A stretch of 18,934 nt of DNA, from positions 1 to 18,934 of the forward strand of contig CAZPQN010000040.1 of assembly GCA_964588795.1 (NCBI GenBank), read 5' to 3'. The stretch is from CAZPQN01 sp964588795. Lineage in GTDB: Bacteria > Fidelibacterota > UBA2242. Below, piece by piece: positions 5,140 through 14,379 of this stretch. A program made the position numbers and the translations under genes. The notes under the pieces were generated by a model. That model was not told the origin of the DNA. It saw only the letters and a list, made by a program, of their open reading frames with translations, and ran no database searches. The stretch's first letter is position 1. The number at the start of each line of letters is the position of its first letter.

Positions 5140-7479
5140 CTACTGCTGTTGTAAGGCCTGAAACACCTTTTCCGCAGTAATCGGCAGATCCCTGAAACGA
5201 ATACCGATAGCGTCGAAAATTGCATTGGCGATGGCCGGCGCTGGACCGTTCATGGCGATTTCGCTGACCGATTTGGCTCCGTAGGGGCCGGTGGGGTCAT
5301 AGGTCGGGAGCAGAATAGTTTTGATTTCGGGTATGTCCGCCGCGGAGAAAATTTTGTAGCGTCCGAAGTCGGTATTGAGTTGGGCACCCCGCGCATCGAA
5401 GCGCAACTCTTCGATCAGGGTCCAGGAAATGCCGTTGACAATTGCGCCTTCGATCTGCCCCTCGGTGAGGCGCGGATTGATCGGCGTGCCGCAATCCGTC
5501 ACCGAAACATATTTGATGACCTGCACAACGCCGGTGGCGGTATCGACCTCGATCTCGACAAAGTGGGCTGCAAAGGGCGGCGGCGAAACCGGCGAGATAT
5601 GCGAGGAGCTGGCTTGAATCTGAAACTGGTTATGAGTATAGAGGGCATACTGGCAGATACTACGAAAATCGAGATGCCCCTGAGCCCAATGAACTGCTTT
5701 CCCGGCGAGGTGTAAATTTTTCTCCGGTTGTCGGCTTATTTCCGCGGCGACGCTGAGGATTTGATTTTTAATTTCCTCGGCACACTTTTTAACTGCACCG
5801 CCTGAGATGTAGGTCGTCGAACTGGCGTACGCGCCGGTGTCAAACGGCGTGAAGTCGGTGTCTGAAGAATAGACGATTATGTCATCGAGCGTGACGCCGA
5901 GCGTTTCGGCGGCGATCTGCGCCAGGACCGTGTCGCTGCCCGTGCCGAGATCCGTGGCGCCGACGTGCAGGTTAAATGAGCCATCGTCGTTCATTTTCAT
6001 ATAGGCGGCGCCCATATCGACACGGGGAATACCGCTGCCCTGCATCATGCACGCCATTCCGACACCCCGGACTTTGGTACCGTGTCTGAGTTTTTTTCCG
6101 CGTTTGGAATACCAACCGATTTCCTGGGCACCGCGGGTGATGCATTCGAGCAGGGAGCTCGACTCGATATTTTGACGGACGCCTTCTTTGCCCTCTCCTA
6201 AGCGTTCAAAGATAGGTGATGTTTCGCCCAGCTGGATGACGTTTTTACGGAACAGCTCGATCACGTCCATGGGCAGCTGTGTGGCGATGATGTCCAGCAG
6301 CTGATTGAGGGCGAAATAACCTTGGGTGGCTCCGTAACCGCGATAAGCGCCGCCGATCGGCAGGTTGGTATAGACCGTCCGTCCGGTGAAGCGCTGGTAG
6401 GGAGCTTTATTGATCAACGGCAGGACCTTACTGCCGATGTTGGAGAGTACCGTAAGGGCATGGGAGCCATACGCTCCGTTGTTCATCAGCGCGTCGAGCC
6501 AAATGGAGTGCAGAGTTCCGTCGGCTTTCACGCCGCACTGCAAACGCAGGCGAACCGGGTGACGATAACGGGTGGCGCGCAGAACTTCCGCACGGCTGAG
6601 CAAGATTTTGACGGGCAAGCCGGTCTGCAGGGTCATCCATCCAGCGTAGTACTCGAGGAAGACTTCCTGTTTGCATCCGAAGCCACCGCCGAGGCGCGGC
6701 TTGATGACGCGGATGCGCTTTTCGGGAATCTGTAGAACCCGGGCGCAGATGCGACGGGCATGGAAAGGTACCTGGGTCGTCGAGATGACGATTAGCCGAT
6801 TGTATTGATCGAGGTAGGTCAGAACCGCATGTGGTTCAAGCATGGCATGTGAAGCGTACGAAGTGTGAAAAGTTTCATCAAATGCAAAATCGCTCTCGGC
6901 TAACCCTTGCTCGAACTTGCCAACGTCAATATTGACTTCGGCGCAGAGATTTTCATCCGGTCTGTAAGGCATGCCCGCAGGATAACCTTTGCCGGGCTCA
7001 GGATGCAATTGCGGTGCACCGGGTGCGCCGGCTTTCTCGTAGTCAAACAAAGCTGGTAAAATTTCGTATTCCACTTTGATTTTCTGCAAAGCCGTCTCGG
7101 CGGTCTGCGGGTTTTTCGCCAACACAGCGGCTACTTTGTCCCCCACAAAGCGCACGGTCGGATTGAACATCGTGGTATCGTACGGCGAGGGCTCCGGAAA
7201 TCCCTGACCGGCGGTGGTGTGCAATATCTGCGGTGTATTAAACGTATGACAGACGGCGATCACCCCTTCCAGAGCGAGGGCCGCGTCCGCGTTGATGCTG
7301 GTGATTCGGGCGTGAGCATGGGGTGAATACAAAAATTTGAGATGGTGGACATTCGCGATCGGATAATCATTAGTGAAAAGCGCGCGCCCCGTAGCGAGGC
7401 TCAGACCGTCATACTTTGCGACGGAATGGCCCACAGTGGTAAAATGCATTTCCGGCTGTTGCGATTGTTTTTGCTTCAT
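5140..7479 (-). CDS. xdhA: Xanthine dehydrogenase-type molybdenum-binding subunit
   Basis: A 779-residue large subunit that would carry the molybdopterin cofactor and hydroxylate a purine or similar heterocycle or aldehyde. The start at 7479 forms an ATGA overlap with the 2Fe-2S gene stop; a longer frame runs up to 7659 but would bury most of that gene. Motifs: 'STTQVPFHAR' with Q236, 'GGGFGCKQ' (264-271), 'GAYRGYGATQG' (377-387) with R380 in the place of the purine-orienting Arg of bovine XDH (R880), and a C-terminal 'GAKSVSEI' carrying the presumed catalytic Glu near 740. The Glu after the GGGFGxK motif of bovine XDH (E802) is Gln here, as in E. coli XdhA as I recall it. The CO dehydrogenase AYXCSFR loop is absent. 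Substrate cannot be proven; a purine hydroxylase is most likely. Length is close to E. coli XdhA. Confidence 0.88.
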   Translation of the reverse strand: MKQKQSQQPEMHFTTVGHSVAKYDGLSLATGRALFTNDYPIANVHHLKFLYSPHAHARITSINADAALALEGVIAVCHTFNTPQILHTTAGQGFPEPSPYDTTMFNPTVRFVGDKVAAVLAKNPQTAETALQKIKVEYEILPALFDYEKAGAPGAPQLHPEPGKGYPAGMPYRPDENLCAEVNIDVGKFEQGLAESDFAFDETFHTSYASHAMLEPHAVLTYLDQYNRLIVISTTQVPFHARRICARVLQIPEKRIRVIKPRLGGGFGCKQEVFLEYYAGWMTLQTGLPVKILLSRAEVLRATRYRHPVRLRLQCGVKADGTLHSIWLDALMNNGAYGSHALTVLSNIGSKVLPLINKAPYQRFTGRTVYTNLPIGGAYRGYGATQGYFALNQLLDIIATQLPMDVIELFRKNVIQLGETSPIFERLGEGKEGVRQNIESSSLLECITRGAQEIGWYSKRGKKLRHGTKVRGVGMACMMQGSGIPRVDMGAAYMKMNDDGSFNLHVGATDLGTGSDTVLAQIAAETLGVTLDDIIVYSSDTDFTPFDTGAYASSTTYISGGAVKKCAEEIKNQILSVAAEISRQPEKNLHLAGKAVHWAQGHLDFRSICQYALYTHNQFQIQASSSHISPVSPPPFAAHFVEIEVDTATGVVQVIKYVSVTDCGTPINPRLTEGQIEGAIVNGISWTLIEELRFDARGAQLNTDFGRYKIFSAADIPEIKTILLPTYDPTGPYGAKSVSEIAMNGPAPAIANAIFDAIGIRFRDLPITAEKVFQALQQQ

Positions 7480-7946
7480 ACTTTGCCGTCCTGTATCAAT
7501 TGGGCGGCGTTTTGAATGCCCTCGATAATTTTGACGTAACCCGTACAACGGCAGAGGTGACCGTCCAGGGCGGTTTTGATTTCGTCTGCGGTGGGATGCG
7601 GTTTGTTTTGCAGTAAAGCATAGGCCGAAAGCACGATGCCCGGTGTGCAGAAACCGCATTGCACAGCGCCAGCCTTGACCAATTCGGTCTGGATGACGTG
7701 CGGTTTGGTCAGGTCACTCAGACCTTCGATGGTAGTGACAGAGTCGCCCGCAACGGCGGCAGTGAGCACTTGACAGGCATTGACTGGCTGACCGTTCCAA
7801 AGCACGACACAACTGCCGCAGTCGCCATGACCACAACCGAGTTTGACACCGGTCAATCCCTGCGAGCGAAGCGTCTCCAACAAGGTCTCGCCGGGATGGA
7901 TATCCAACCGTTGGAATACGCCGTTGAGCGTAAGTTCAATTTGCAT
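7476..7946 (-). CDS. xdhC: Molybdenum hydroxylase [2Fe-2S] subunit
   Basis: A 156-residue iron-sulfur subunit that carries electrons from the Mo site to FAD. The N-terminal plant-type ferredoxin cluster has Cys38, 43, 46 and 58 in 'CGHGDCGSC' plus a later Cys. The C-terminal four-helix cluster has Cys97 and 100 in 'CGFCTPG' and Cys132 and 134 in 'CRCTGY'. All eight ligands are intact. It overlaps the FAD subunit gene upstream by 11 bases and the Mo subunit gene downstream by 4, so translation is coupled along the operon. The symbol follows the E. coli convention; xdhC also names an unrelated chaperone in other species. Confidence 0.93.
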   Translation of the reverse strand: MQIELTLNGVFQRLDIHPGETLLETLRSQGLTGVKLGCGHGDCGSCVVLWNGQPVNACQVLTAAVAGDSVTTIEGLSDLTKPHVIQTELVKAGAVQCGFCTPGIVLSAYALLQNKPHPTADEIKTALDGHLCRCTGYVKIIEGIQNAAQLIQDGKV

Positions 7947-8760
7947 GGCTCTGCTCCCGAATTTGTTGAAGAACAGCGCATAAAAGCTGATGAGTCAAGT
8001 TCAGGCGAAAGGCGGAGGAGAAGCCGGGATGAGGTGCTATTTTTACCGGAGGCAATTTCAGCAGTTCAGGCAGTTCCGGATCACGTAAATCCCGTCCGGT
8101 CAGGCGGGCTTCTATTTCAGGAATCCGGCGTGCGGTAGCCCAGAGATTGCCAAGCGCGAGTCGGGCGCATTGGATTTGGTTTTGACGACATTCAAGGTAA
8201 ACCGCCACGTCCACGACGGAGTAATCGAATCGGGTGCGCGCCCATCGCCGATAGGCTCCGAAACCCGGCGCAGGGGGCAGATGAACTCCCGTGATCAGCG
8301 TTGCACCAGCACATATTTTTTCCTGCAGGAACTGGGGAAGAGGGTAATACTCCTGCGCAGCACCGGCAACCTTTATCCGGGCTTCTAAGACCAGCAGAGG
8401 GGCGAGCAGATTGGACCAGGCGGGATGATCGGCGAGTGAGCCGCCGATCGTTATCAAATTGCGCAAAGTATTGGAAGCCGCCTGACTAACCGCCAAACTC
8501 AGAATAGCGCGGGCATCGGGGAAAGAATAACGGGCCAAATCGCTGAAACGTACCAAAGCGCCGATTTCAATATCCCGAGCCTGTTCTTTGATTTCGTGCA
8601 GGGGCAATTGGCGCAGATCGAGAAAGGCGTGGAGGTCAGGATTGCCGCCACGCTGAAAAGAGGTGCCTCCGGCATAGGGTTTAACGCGCTTTTTGGACAG
8701 CAGCTCCAGAGCGGCTGTGACTGAAGCGGGGCGATACCAGCGCCTTACGCTCTTGATCAT
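7936..8760 (-). CDS. xdhB: Molybdenum hydroxylase FAD-binding subunit
   Basis: A 274-residue flavoprotein subunit of the CoxM/XdhB type and first gene of the operon. It begins with the usual 'YRPASVTAALELL' helix, then the FAD pyrophosphate loop 'YAGGTSF' (29-35) and 'RNLITIGGSLA' (100-110), the second FAD motif. The C-terminal CO_deh_flav_C-like region runs from about 165. It would pass electrons from the 2Fe-2S subunit to NAD+ or another acceptor. No Cys-rich insertion (as in 4-hydroxybenzoyl-CoA reductase) is present. The start at 8760 is fixed by an in-frame TAA 6 bases upstream (minus strand). No strong Shine-Dalgarno site or clear promoter was found for it. No maturation gene (mocA/xdhC-chaperone type) is in the window. 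Confidence 0.9.
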   Translation of the reverse strand: MIKSVRRWYRPASVTAALELLSKKRVKPYAGGTSFQRGGNPDLHAFLDLRQLPLHEIKEQARDIEIGALVRFSDLARYSFPDARAILSLAVSQAASNTLRNLITIGGSLADHPAWSNLLAPLLVLEARIKVAGAAQEYYPLPQFLQEKICAGATLITGVHLPPAPGFGAYRRWARTRFDYSVVDVAVYLECRQNQIQCARLALGNLWATARRIPEIEARLTGRDLRDPELPELLKLPPVKIAPHPGFSSAFRLNLTHQLLCAVLQQIREQSHAN

Positions 8761-8850
8761 ATATTAAATCCCAATACTGAACTCCAACTCCTTTTAAATT
8801 TTTTAGAATTTCGGAAAATCACTGCGCCAATGCAAACTGAAAATCAAAAC

Positions 8851-8879
8851 TTGATTACTTATCCGCAACTTAATATATT
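8851..8879 (+). promoter_or_regulatory. Sigma-70-like promoter of the M16-TonB envelope operon
   Basis: TTGATT at 8851-8856 and TATATT at 8874-8879 are separated by exactly 17 bases in the 173-base gap between the divergent operons (8761-8933). Transcription would start near 8886, about 48 bases before the ATG at 8934. The rest of the gap is AT-rich. I see no convincing promoter on the minus strand for the molybdenum hydroxylase operon, only weak TTGCAT/GAAATT-like pairs. Confidence 0.6.
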
Positions 8880-8933
8880 TCTCTCAGATTTTTGTTGAGT
8901 CGGGTAGAAACAAATCACTAAGGGCAGAAGAGT

Positions 8934-11705
8934 ATGAAATTAGCGGGCAAGTGTATCCTGATCCTGGCAGTTCTGACACTCATTATTACACCGTTGTGGG
9001 GAATTGATGAATCCCGGGTGCAAGAATTTACTTTAAACAACGGGATGCGGGTTTTAATGTACGAGATGCATGACGCGCAGGTCATCTATTCGCACCTGAC
9101 CTATAACGTCGGATCCAAGTACGAACCTTACGGACAGACCGGAATTTCCCATATTGTGGAACACATGATGTTCAAGGGAACCAAGCGGTTTCCCAAAGGC
9201 ACGATCGCCGAGTTGATTTCTGCCAACGGCGGTATCTTCAACGCCTATACGTCCACGGATATCACAGTTTATTATGAACTGTTACCCAGGAACGTGATAG
9301 ACCTGGCTTTTGACATAGAATCGGAGCGGATGTACAAATGTGAATTTGATGCGGAAGAATTCAAATCGGAAGTCAACGTCATCGCCGAGGAACGAAAGCA
9401 GCGCACCGAAAACAGTGCGGCCGGGCTACGCCGGGAAGAAGTGAACACCCTGATTTTTAAGAATCATCCCTACCGCAACCCGGTCATTGGTTGGATGGAA
9501 GACATCCGGGCGATTACCCGTGATGATGCTTTCCAATATTACCGCACCTTTTATACTCCGAATAATGCGACGTTGGTGCTAGTCGGTGATTTCAATGTGG
9601 CGGAGATGCGCACCAAAGTCGAAAAATATTTCGGGAACATTCCACGCGGCCCGGAATTGCCGCACGTGCGTTTTTATCGGGTAGCCCAGAATGGCAAGAA
9701 AACTCTGGACTTCAAGCACCCCGATATTCTGAATCCGGAAATCCAGCTCTATTTTGCGGCGCCCACCCGCGCCGATGATGACGGACCAGCGCTCTATGTG
9801 GCGGGCAACATTCTCGGTTCGAAGAGTGCCACTTCGCGGCTGAATAAAAAACTGCATCGTGAGAAACAGTTATGCGAGGGCGCCAATGCCGGTTTGACAT
9901 TTTCCAAAGATCCCATGACCTTCAATATCACGGCGCGTCTATTGCCGGAAGTTGCGATGCCAGAGGTGGAAGCCCTGATCTGGAAAGAACTCGATAGCCT
10001 GGCCAACTACCCGGTCAGCGAATATGAATTACAGAAAGTGAAAAACCGGATCAATTTCAGTGAATTGACCAGCAATCAGTACTGCGACCAGATCGGCAGT
10101 CAGCTCGGCACCTGGGATAATTACTTCGGCTGGCATTATATCAACGAGTGGCGGCAGAGAATTCTGTCAGTTACGGCGGAGGATATTCAGCGGGTAGTCA
10201 AAAAGTACCTATCTCCGGACAACCTGGTCGTTTGTTATTCCCGCCGCGACACGACTGTCAGCCAACCTCCGAGTACTATTTTTGAACAAACTGACCTGAA
10301 TGAGGAAACGCCACCCATCCTCGATCAACCCCTGGTCGAGGAAGCGGCCGAGACGACCGCGGATGATGTCCGGCGGATTTATTATCCCAAGTTGAAGGAA
10401 GTGATAGCGCCCAATCCGATCGTTCCGCTCTTCACCAAGCACAAGCTGGCCAATGACGTGGTCGTTTATCTGATTGAGAGTCACGATTACCCGACTATTT
10501 ATTTGTTGGGCCTGATCGAAACCGGACGCTTGCCGGAAGAAGTTCAATATCCCGGAATCCGCCGAATGGTCGAAGGCCTTATCCAACGCGGTACGGCTCA
10601 GCGCAAGTACGAACAGATTATCGAGGAACGCGCCTTTACGCCGTACACCTGCGACATCAGTCAGAGTTGGAACCGCATTGTCCTGCAGGGTTATGCGCTG
10701 ATGAAGGATGCCGACAAACTGCTGAACCATAGCTACGAGGTGCTCAGTCAGCCCAGTTTTCCTCCCGAGGAAATTGAAAAGGCGCGTCCGCTTTTAATCA
10801 AAAGTGCCCGCGAGTACAAAGAAACCGCCCGCATGAAAGCCTTTTACGCCATGTTCGAAGCAGTCTTCGAAGGTCACCAGTATGCCTTACCCTATGCCGG
10901 TTCGGTGGAGGCTTTCAAACAATTGACCCGGGAAGACCTGATTAATTTCTGGAATAAATATTACAGTCCGGCGCGTCTGCAACTGATTATCGTCGGGGAT
11001 TTTAATAAAACCGAAATTATCGGGAAACTCAATAACACCTTCGGAAAATGGCAGAAAAAATCCGGAGATGCCAACTTGCCTTTTACTTCGATCCAGCCTA
11101 TCCGTGGCAAACGTGTTTTCGTTTATGGCAATCCGGAGTACAAACAATGCCGGCTGGATATCGCTTTCAATCCTGTGGAGGGCGGCATCAGGGTCAACAA
11201 TCCCGACCTCGAGGCGCTGGAACTTTTGGAAGCGATTCTGTGCGGCAGTTCGCTGACTTCCCGGATGGGCAAGGAATTGCGTGACAAACAGGGACTAAGT
11301 TACGGCATCCGCAGTAATCTGTGGGTGCGCGAACATGGCGGGTACTGGAATATCCGCACCGAGCTGGATAAAGCCAACCTGAGTCGCATGGTGCGTGGAA
11401 TTTTTAAGGAAATTGAAAAGGTTCAGCAAAGCGGAGTGACTGATGAGGAACTGGAGAAAGCCAAAGCGCGGAAAATTGCCCTGCTGACCATGAATACCCG
11501 TACGCTGGACGACGTCGGGGGCCTTGTCTTTAATATGTTGTCCAATAAGCAACCGCTTGATCACTTCGATAAGAGCCGCCAGCGGATTATGGCGGTCACG
11601 AAAGAAGATATTCGACGGGTGGCACGGAAATATTTGGATACGAACAACTACATAATCGCGGTTTCGGGTGACATCCCCGATAACGCACTCGATGAATTCA
11701 GATGA
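8934..11705 (+). CDS. Secreted M16 (pitrilysin-type) zinc metallopeptidase
   Basis: A 923-residue peptidase with a signal peptide (positive start, hydrophobic core to about residue 23), so periplasmic or surface exposed. The inverted zinc motif HxxEH is H73-I-V-E76-H77 ('ISHIVEHMMF'), and the third zinc ligand is expected at Glu152/153 in 'VIAEERKQR'. The first half is an active M16 plus M16_C pair. The second half (from about 500) is a degenerate M16 lacking HxxEH, followed by M16_C with the conserved Arg/Tyr pair in 'RDKQGLSYG' (R783, Y790). A single-chain four-domain layout is that of pitrilysin, PqqL and FusC, which digest peptides or small proteins in a closed chamber. The Shine-Dalgarno site is weak (AGAAGAG near 8926-8932). 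The TonB receptor gene follows after 55 bases. Confidence 0.94.
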   Translation: MKLAGKCILILAVLTLIITPLWGIDESRVQEFTLNNGMRVLMYEMHDAQVIYSHLTYNVGSKYEPYGQTGISHIVEHMMFKGTKRFPKGTIAELISANGGIFNAYTSTDITVYYELLPRNVIDLAFDIESERMYKCEFDAEEFKSEVNVIAEERKQRTENSAAGLRREEVNTLIFKNHPYRNPVIGWMEDIRAITRDDAFQYYRTFYTPNNATLVLVGDFNVAEMRTKVEKYFGNIPRGPELPHVRFYRVAQNGKKTLDFKHPDILNPEIQLYFAAPTRADDDGPALYVAGNILGSKSATSRLNKKLHREKQLCEGANAGLTFSKDPMTFNITARLLPEVAMPEVEALIWKELDSLANYPVSEYELQKVKNRINFSELTSNQYCDQIGSQLGTWDNYFGWHYINEWRQRILSVTAEDIQRVVKKYLSPDNLVVCYSRRDTTVSQPPSTIFEQTDLNEETPPILDQPLVEEAAETTADDVRRIYYPKLKEVIAPNPIVPLFTKHKLANDVVVYLIESHDYPTIYLLGLIETGRLPEEVQYPGIRRMVEGLIQRGTAQRKYEQIIEERAFTPYTCDISQSWNRIVLQGYALMKDADKLLNHSYEVLSQPSFPPEEIEKARPLLIKSAREYKETARMKAFYAMFEAVFEGHQYALPYAGSVEAFKQLTREDLINFWNKYYSPARLQLIIVGDFNKTEIIGKLNNTFGKWQKKSGDANLPFTSIQPIRGKRVFVYGNPEYKQCRLDIAFNPVEGGIRVNNPDLEALELLEAILCGSSLTSRMGKELRDKQGLSYGIRSNLWVREHGGYWNIRTELDKANLSRMVRGIFKEIEKVQQSGVTDEELEKAKARKIALLTMNTRTLDDVGGLVFNMLSNKQPLDHFDKSRQRIMAVTKEDIRRVARKYLDTNNYIIAVSGDIPDNALDEFR

Positions 11706-11760
11706 TTTAAATACCAAAGGCAAGTCCAGTGGGGATGATGGCTTGACTGCAGGATCAGCA

Positions 11761-14379
11761 ATGGGGAAGAAGTTTTTAATCGCAATCGCGCTCATGTCGG
11801 GAATGACATGGAGCTCCGCGGCCGTTATCAGCGGTAAAGTGCAGGACCAGATGAACAAGACCAACATTGGTGATGCGCTGGTCATCCTGCTCAGACGGAG
11901 TGAGGCAAATTTCTCGCGGACGGTGGTTTCCGATCAGACCGGGTACTTTATCCTGACCGATGTCACGCCGGGAGTGTACACGATCGAAGTCGCTCGGGAC
12001 GGTTACTTTAAAAATGTGCTTTTTGACCTGAAAATCGAACGCGAGCAGAATTATACCATCAATGTCAAATTATTGAAGATGGAGGGCAAATCGGCCAGCG
12101 ATTACTGCTTTATGTTGGGTGGTATAGAAGTCTGTTCGGTGCAGGAGGAACTGATTCCCGAGCAACCGGTGACCACCCGCAAGATTGATTCCGGCGAAAT
12201 CGAGCATATGCAGGCCACCAGTCTGGGCGATATCATCAGTTTGGTGCCGGGAGTGGATAAGGCCAAGAATCCGGGGTTATCCGATGCTCAAAATATTGGT
12301 ATTCGCTCCGTATCGGCGGCTTCCTATTCTCTGCCGGCCCTCGAGTACTTCGGCGTGGCAGTGGTTGTGGATGGTAACCAGCTTTCCACGAATGCCAATG
12401 CGACTTCAAAAATTTACGGCAGTTCGGGGGAAACGGGGCTGGACCTGCGCAATATTCCGGCGGAGAATATCAAATCGGTCGAAGTCATTACCGGCATTCC
12501 GTCGGTGGAATACGGCAATTTTGCCACGGGGGTCATCAAGGTCGAAACCAAGGCCGGGCGCACCGCACCCAAACTGAATGCCAAGATCAATCCCGACACC
12601 AAGTCCGCCAGTTTTTCGCACGGCATCCGGTTGGGTAACCAGGTGTTGGATTATCATTTGAATTATGCCTACAGCGAACGCAATTTGCGCAAAGAAGGGG
12701 ATGAGTTCCACCGCCTGCACTTCAGCGGCAATCTGACCAATCAATACCTGCAGGGGCGTTTGGAAAATAGGCTGAGCGCGAGTTATACCAAGACATTCGA
12801 CAATGAGAAACCGACCGACGTGGAACGGACGCGCAGTTACAATCGCGGCTACCTCGCCACCGTCAATTACAGCTTCGACTACCAGAAATCGGCCCAAGAC
12901 CGTCTCAAAGGGTCAATCGGTATTAATTTGAACAACAAGAATGCCTTTCGTTCCAAGTGGGTGGCCGAAAATTACAATGTCTATCACGACACGACGGTCA
13001 TAGATACCGTAATCCTTCCCGGTGATACTGCATTTGTGCCGCGCGATACCTCGATGCTCGAAGTTTTGCCCGGTTATATCGGCAAATACCGCGAAATCGG
13101 TCAGGAATGGCAGGTCAGTGCCAAGCTTCAGCGCCGTCTCATACGCCAGAGGCGCTTTGGGAAGCACGAACTGCTTATCGGTGCCGAAGGGAATTATGAA
13201 AAGAATACGGGACCGGGCTTGCTTCTGGATGAAAAGTATCCCTACTACGGGCAATATTCCAGTCGCCGCAGTTATGCTTTCAGCGACTATCCCGACCTGC
13301 CATCTCTGACGGCCTACGTGGAAGATATTTTTTCCGGTCGGTTTTTCAAGGACCGCTATACACTGATGGGCGGACTGCGCTATGATGTCTTTTCACCGAC
13401 CGGATTCGGGCCATTGCGTGACGGACATCTCCTGAGTTCCAAACATGGCGAGTTTCTCAGTCCGCGGGTGAACCTGCAGTATTTCTTCAGTGACGATGTC
13501 CGCCTGCGCCTGGGCTGGGGCAAAAGCGTCAAAGCCATTTCGTTGGGTTACATCTACAAGCCGCCGGCCTATTTCAAATACCAGAAAGACACCCTGATTA
13601 TCGAGGAAGAACAGATCCAGTACAATCCGCACCTCAAAGCATATTCAATCGATAAAACCGAAATTTCCTGGGATTGGAAAATCAGTGGCCTTTTCGGCTT
13701 TTCGGCTACCGGCTACTATCAGACCTCGGACAATATGCCGGCGGGAGTTGATTATCCCTGGGGTTATGCCCAGAATCCGGACACAATTACCACTGCTGAC
13801 TGGAGTCGTTTTGAAAACTTAGGCTGGAGCCGTTCCAGCGGAGTCGAAATCACACTCCGCACACAGCGCCTCCGCAATTTTCAATACCGGATGAATGTCA
13901 CTTATCGGTTCAGCAAATCGGGTCGCCACGGGTTAGCCTATGATTCTGGCTGGGAGACCAGCTGGGAAGATCTCTGGTACAAACCGGAATATAGCTGGAG
14001 CGAAAAAGTGATCCTGGATTATCAGGTCAATTACATCAGCAATCGCTTAGGGGTCTGGATTACCCTCGACGCCCAGCATATTCCTCTCGAGCATCATAAA
14101 ACGGTCTACCGCAGTAATTCGACTTATAAGACCGTTGATGGCCAAGTGTATCTGTGGTATCAGGGAATGAGTTATTATTTCGATCGTTATCTGGATAATT
14201 CGGGAGGACGCTGGATCATTAATTTCCGCATCACCAAATCGCTGACCCAGAACGCCGAGGTGTCGCTTTTCATCAATAATCTGTTCGATGACCGGGCGCC
14301 CTATAAATCCTGGCAGGGTCTTATCTACGAAGAAAATCCGCCGATCTTTTATGGACTGGAGGTGAGCGCACAATGGTAA
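11761..14379 (+). CDS. TonB-dependent receptor with N-terminal carboxypeptidase-regulatory-like domain
   Basis: An 872-residue outer-membrane receptor for energised uptake. The start at 11761 is chosen because it gives a signal peptide ('KKFLIAIALMSGMTWSSAA') and has AGGA at 11751-11754; earlier in-frame starts at 11668 and 11692 add a charged leader that overlaps or abuts the peptidase. Domains: carboxypeptidase-regulatory-like Ig fold (about 22-105), a linker with Cys116 and Cys125, plug domain (about 135-245, with 'VEVITGIPSVEYGNFATGVI'), then a 22-strand-type barrel rich in alternating aromatics, ending in 'GLEVSAQW' with the usual C-terminal aromatic residue. A possible TonB box lies around 128-138. 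It overlaps the lipoprotein gene by 7 bases. The substrate is not evident; the neighbouring M16 peptidase suggests a peptide or protein. Confidence 0.92.
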   Translation: MGKKFLIAIALMSGMTWSSAAVISGKVQDQMNKTNIGDALVILLRRSEANFSRTVVSDQTGYFILTDVTPGVYTIEVARDGYFKNVLFDLKIEREQNYTINVKLLKMEGKSASDYCFMLGGIEVCSVQEELIPEQPVTTRKIDSGEIEHMQATSLGDIISLVPGVDKAKNPGLSDAQNIGIRSVSAASYSLPALEYFGVAVVVDGNQLSTNANATSKIYGSSGETGLDLRNIPAENIKSVEVITGIPSVEYGNFATGVIKVETKAGRTAPKLNAKINPDTKSASFSHGIRLGNQVLDYHLNYAYSERNLRKEGDEFHRLHFSGNLTNQYLQGRLENRLSASYTKTFDNEKPTDVERTRSYNRGYLATVNYSFDYQKSAQDRLKGSIGINLNNKNAFRSKWVAENYNVYHDTTVIDTVILPGDTAFVPRDTSMLEVLPGYIGKYREIGQEWQVSAKLQRRLIRQRRFGKHELLIGAEGNYEKNTGPGLLLDEKYPYYGQYSSRRSYAFSDYPDLPSLTAYVEDIFSGRFFKDRYTLMGGLRYDVFSPTGFGPLRDGHLLSSKHGEFLSPRVNLQYFFSDDVRLRLGWGKSVKAISLGYIYKPPAYFKYQKDTLIIEEEQIQYNPHLKAYSIDKTEISWDWKISGLFGFSATGYYQTSDNMPAGVDYPWGYAQNPDTITTADWSRFENLGWSRSSGVEITLRTQRLRNFQYRMNVTYRFSKSGRHGLAYDSGWETSWEDLWYKPEYSWSEKVILDYQVNYISNRLGVWITLDAQHIPLEHHKTVYRSNSTYKTVDGQVYLWYQGMSYYFDRYLDNSGGRWIINFRITKSLTQNAEVSLFINNLFDDRAPYKSWQGLIYEENPPIFYGLEVSAQW
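14358..14365 (+). promoter_or_regulatory. Strong ribosome binding site inside the receptor gene
   Basis: GGAGGTGA ends 7 bases before the ATG at 14373 and lies within the last codons of the receptor gene. It fixes the lipoprotein start and shows that the overlapping gene has its own strong initiation site rather than relying only on coupling. Confidence 0.75.

Noticed and set aside
7480..7659. N-terminal extension of the Mo-binding subunit by 60 residues
   Set aside because: It would overlap most of the C-terminal half of the 2Fe-2S gene. The ATG at 7479, with an ATGA overlap, starts where homologues start.
5140..8760. Assignment of the molybdenum hydroxylase as CO dehydrogenase
   Set aside because: The AYXCSFR active-site loop of form I CoxL is absent, and the motif in that region reads GAYRGYGATQG.
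11668..11760. Earlier in-frame starts of the TonB receptor (11668, 11692)
   Set aside because: They overlap the M16 gene end and place a charged 23-31 residue leader before the signal peptide. The start at 11761 has AGGA at a good distance.
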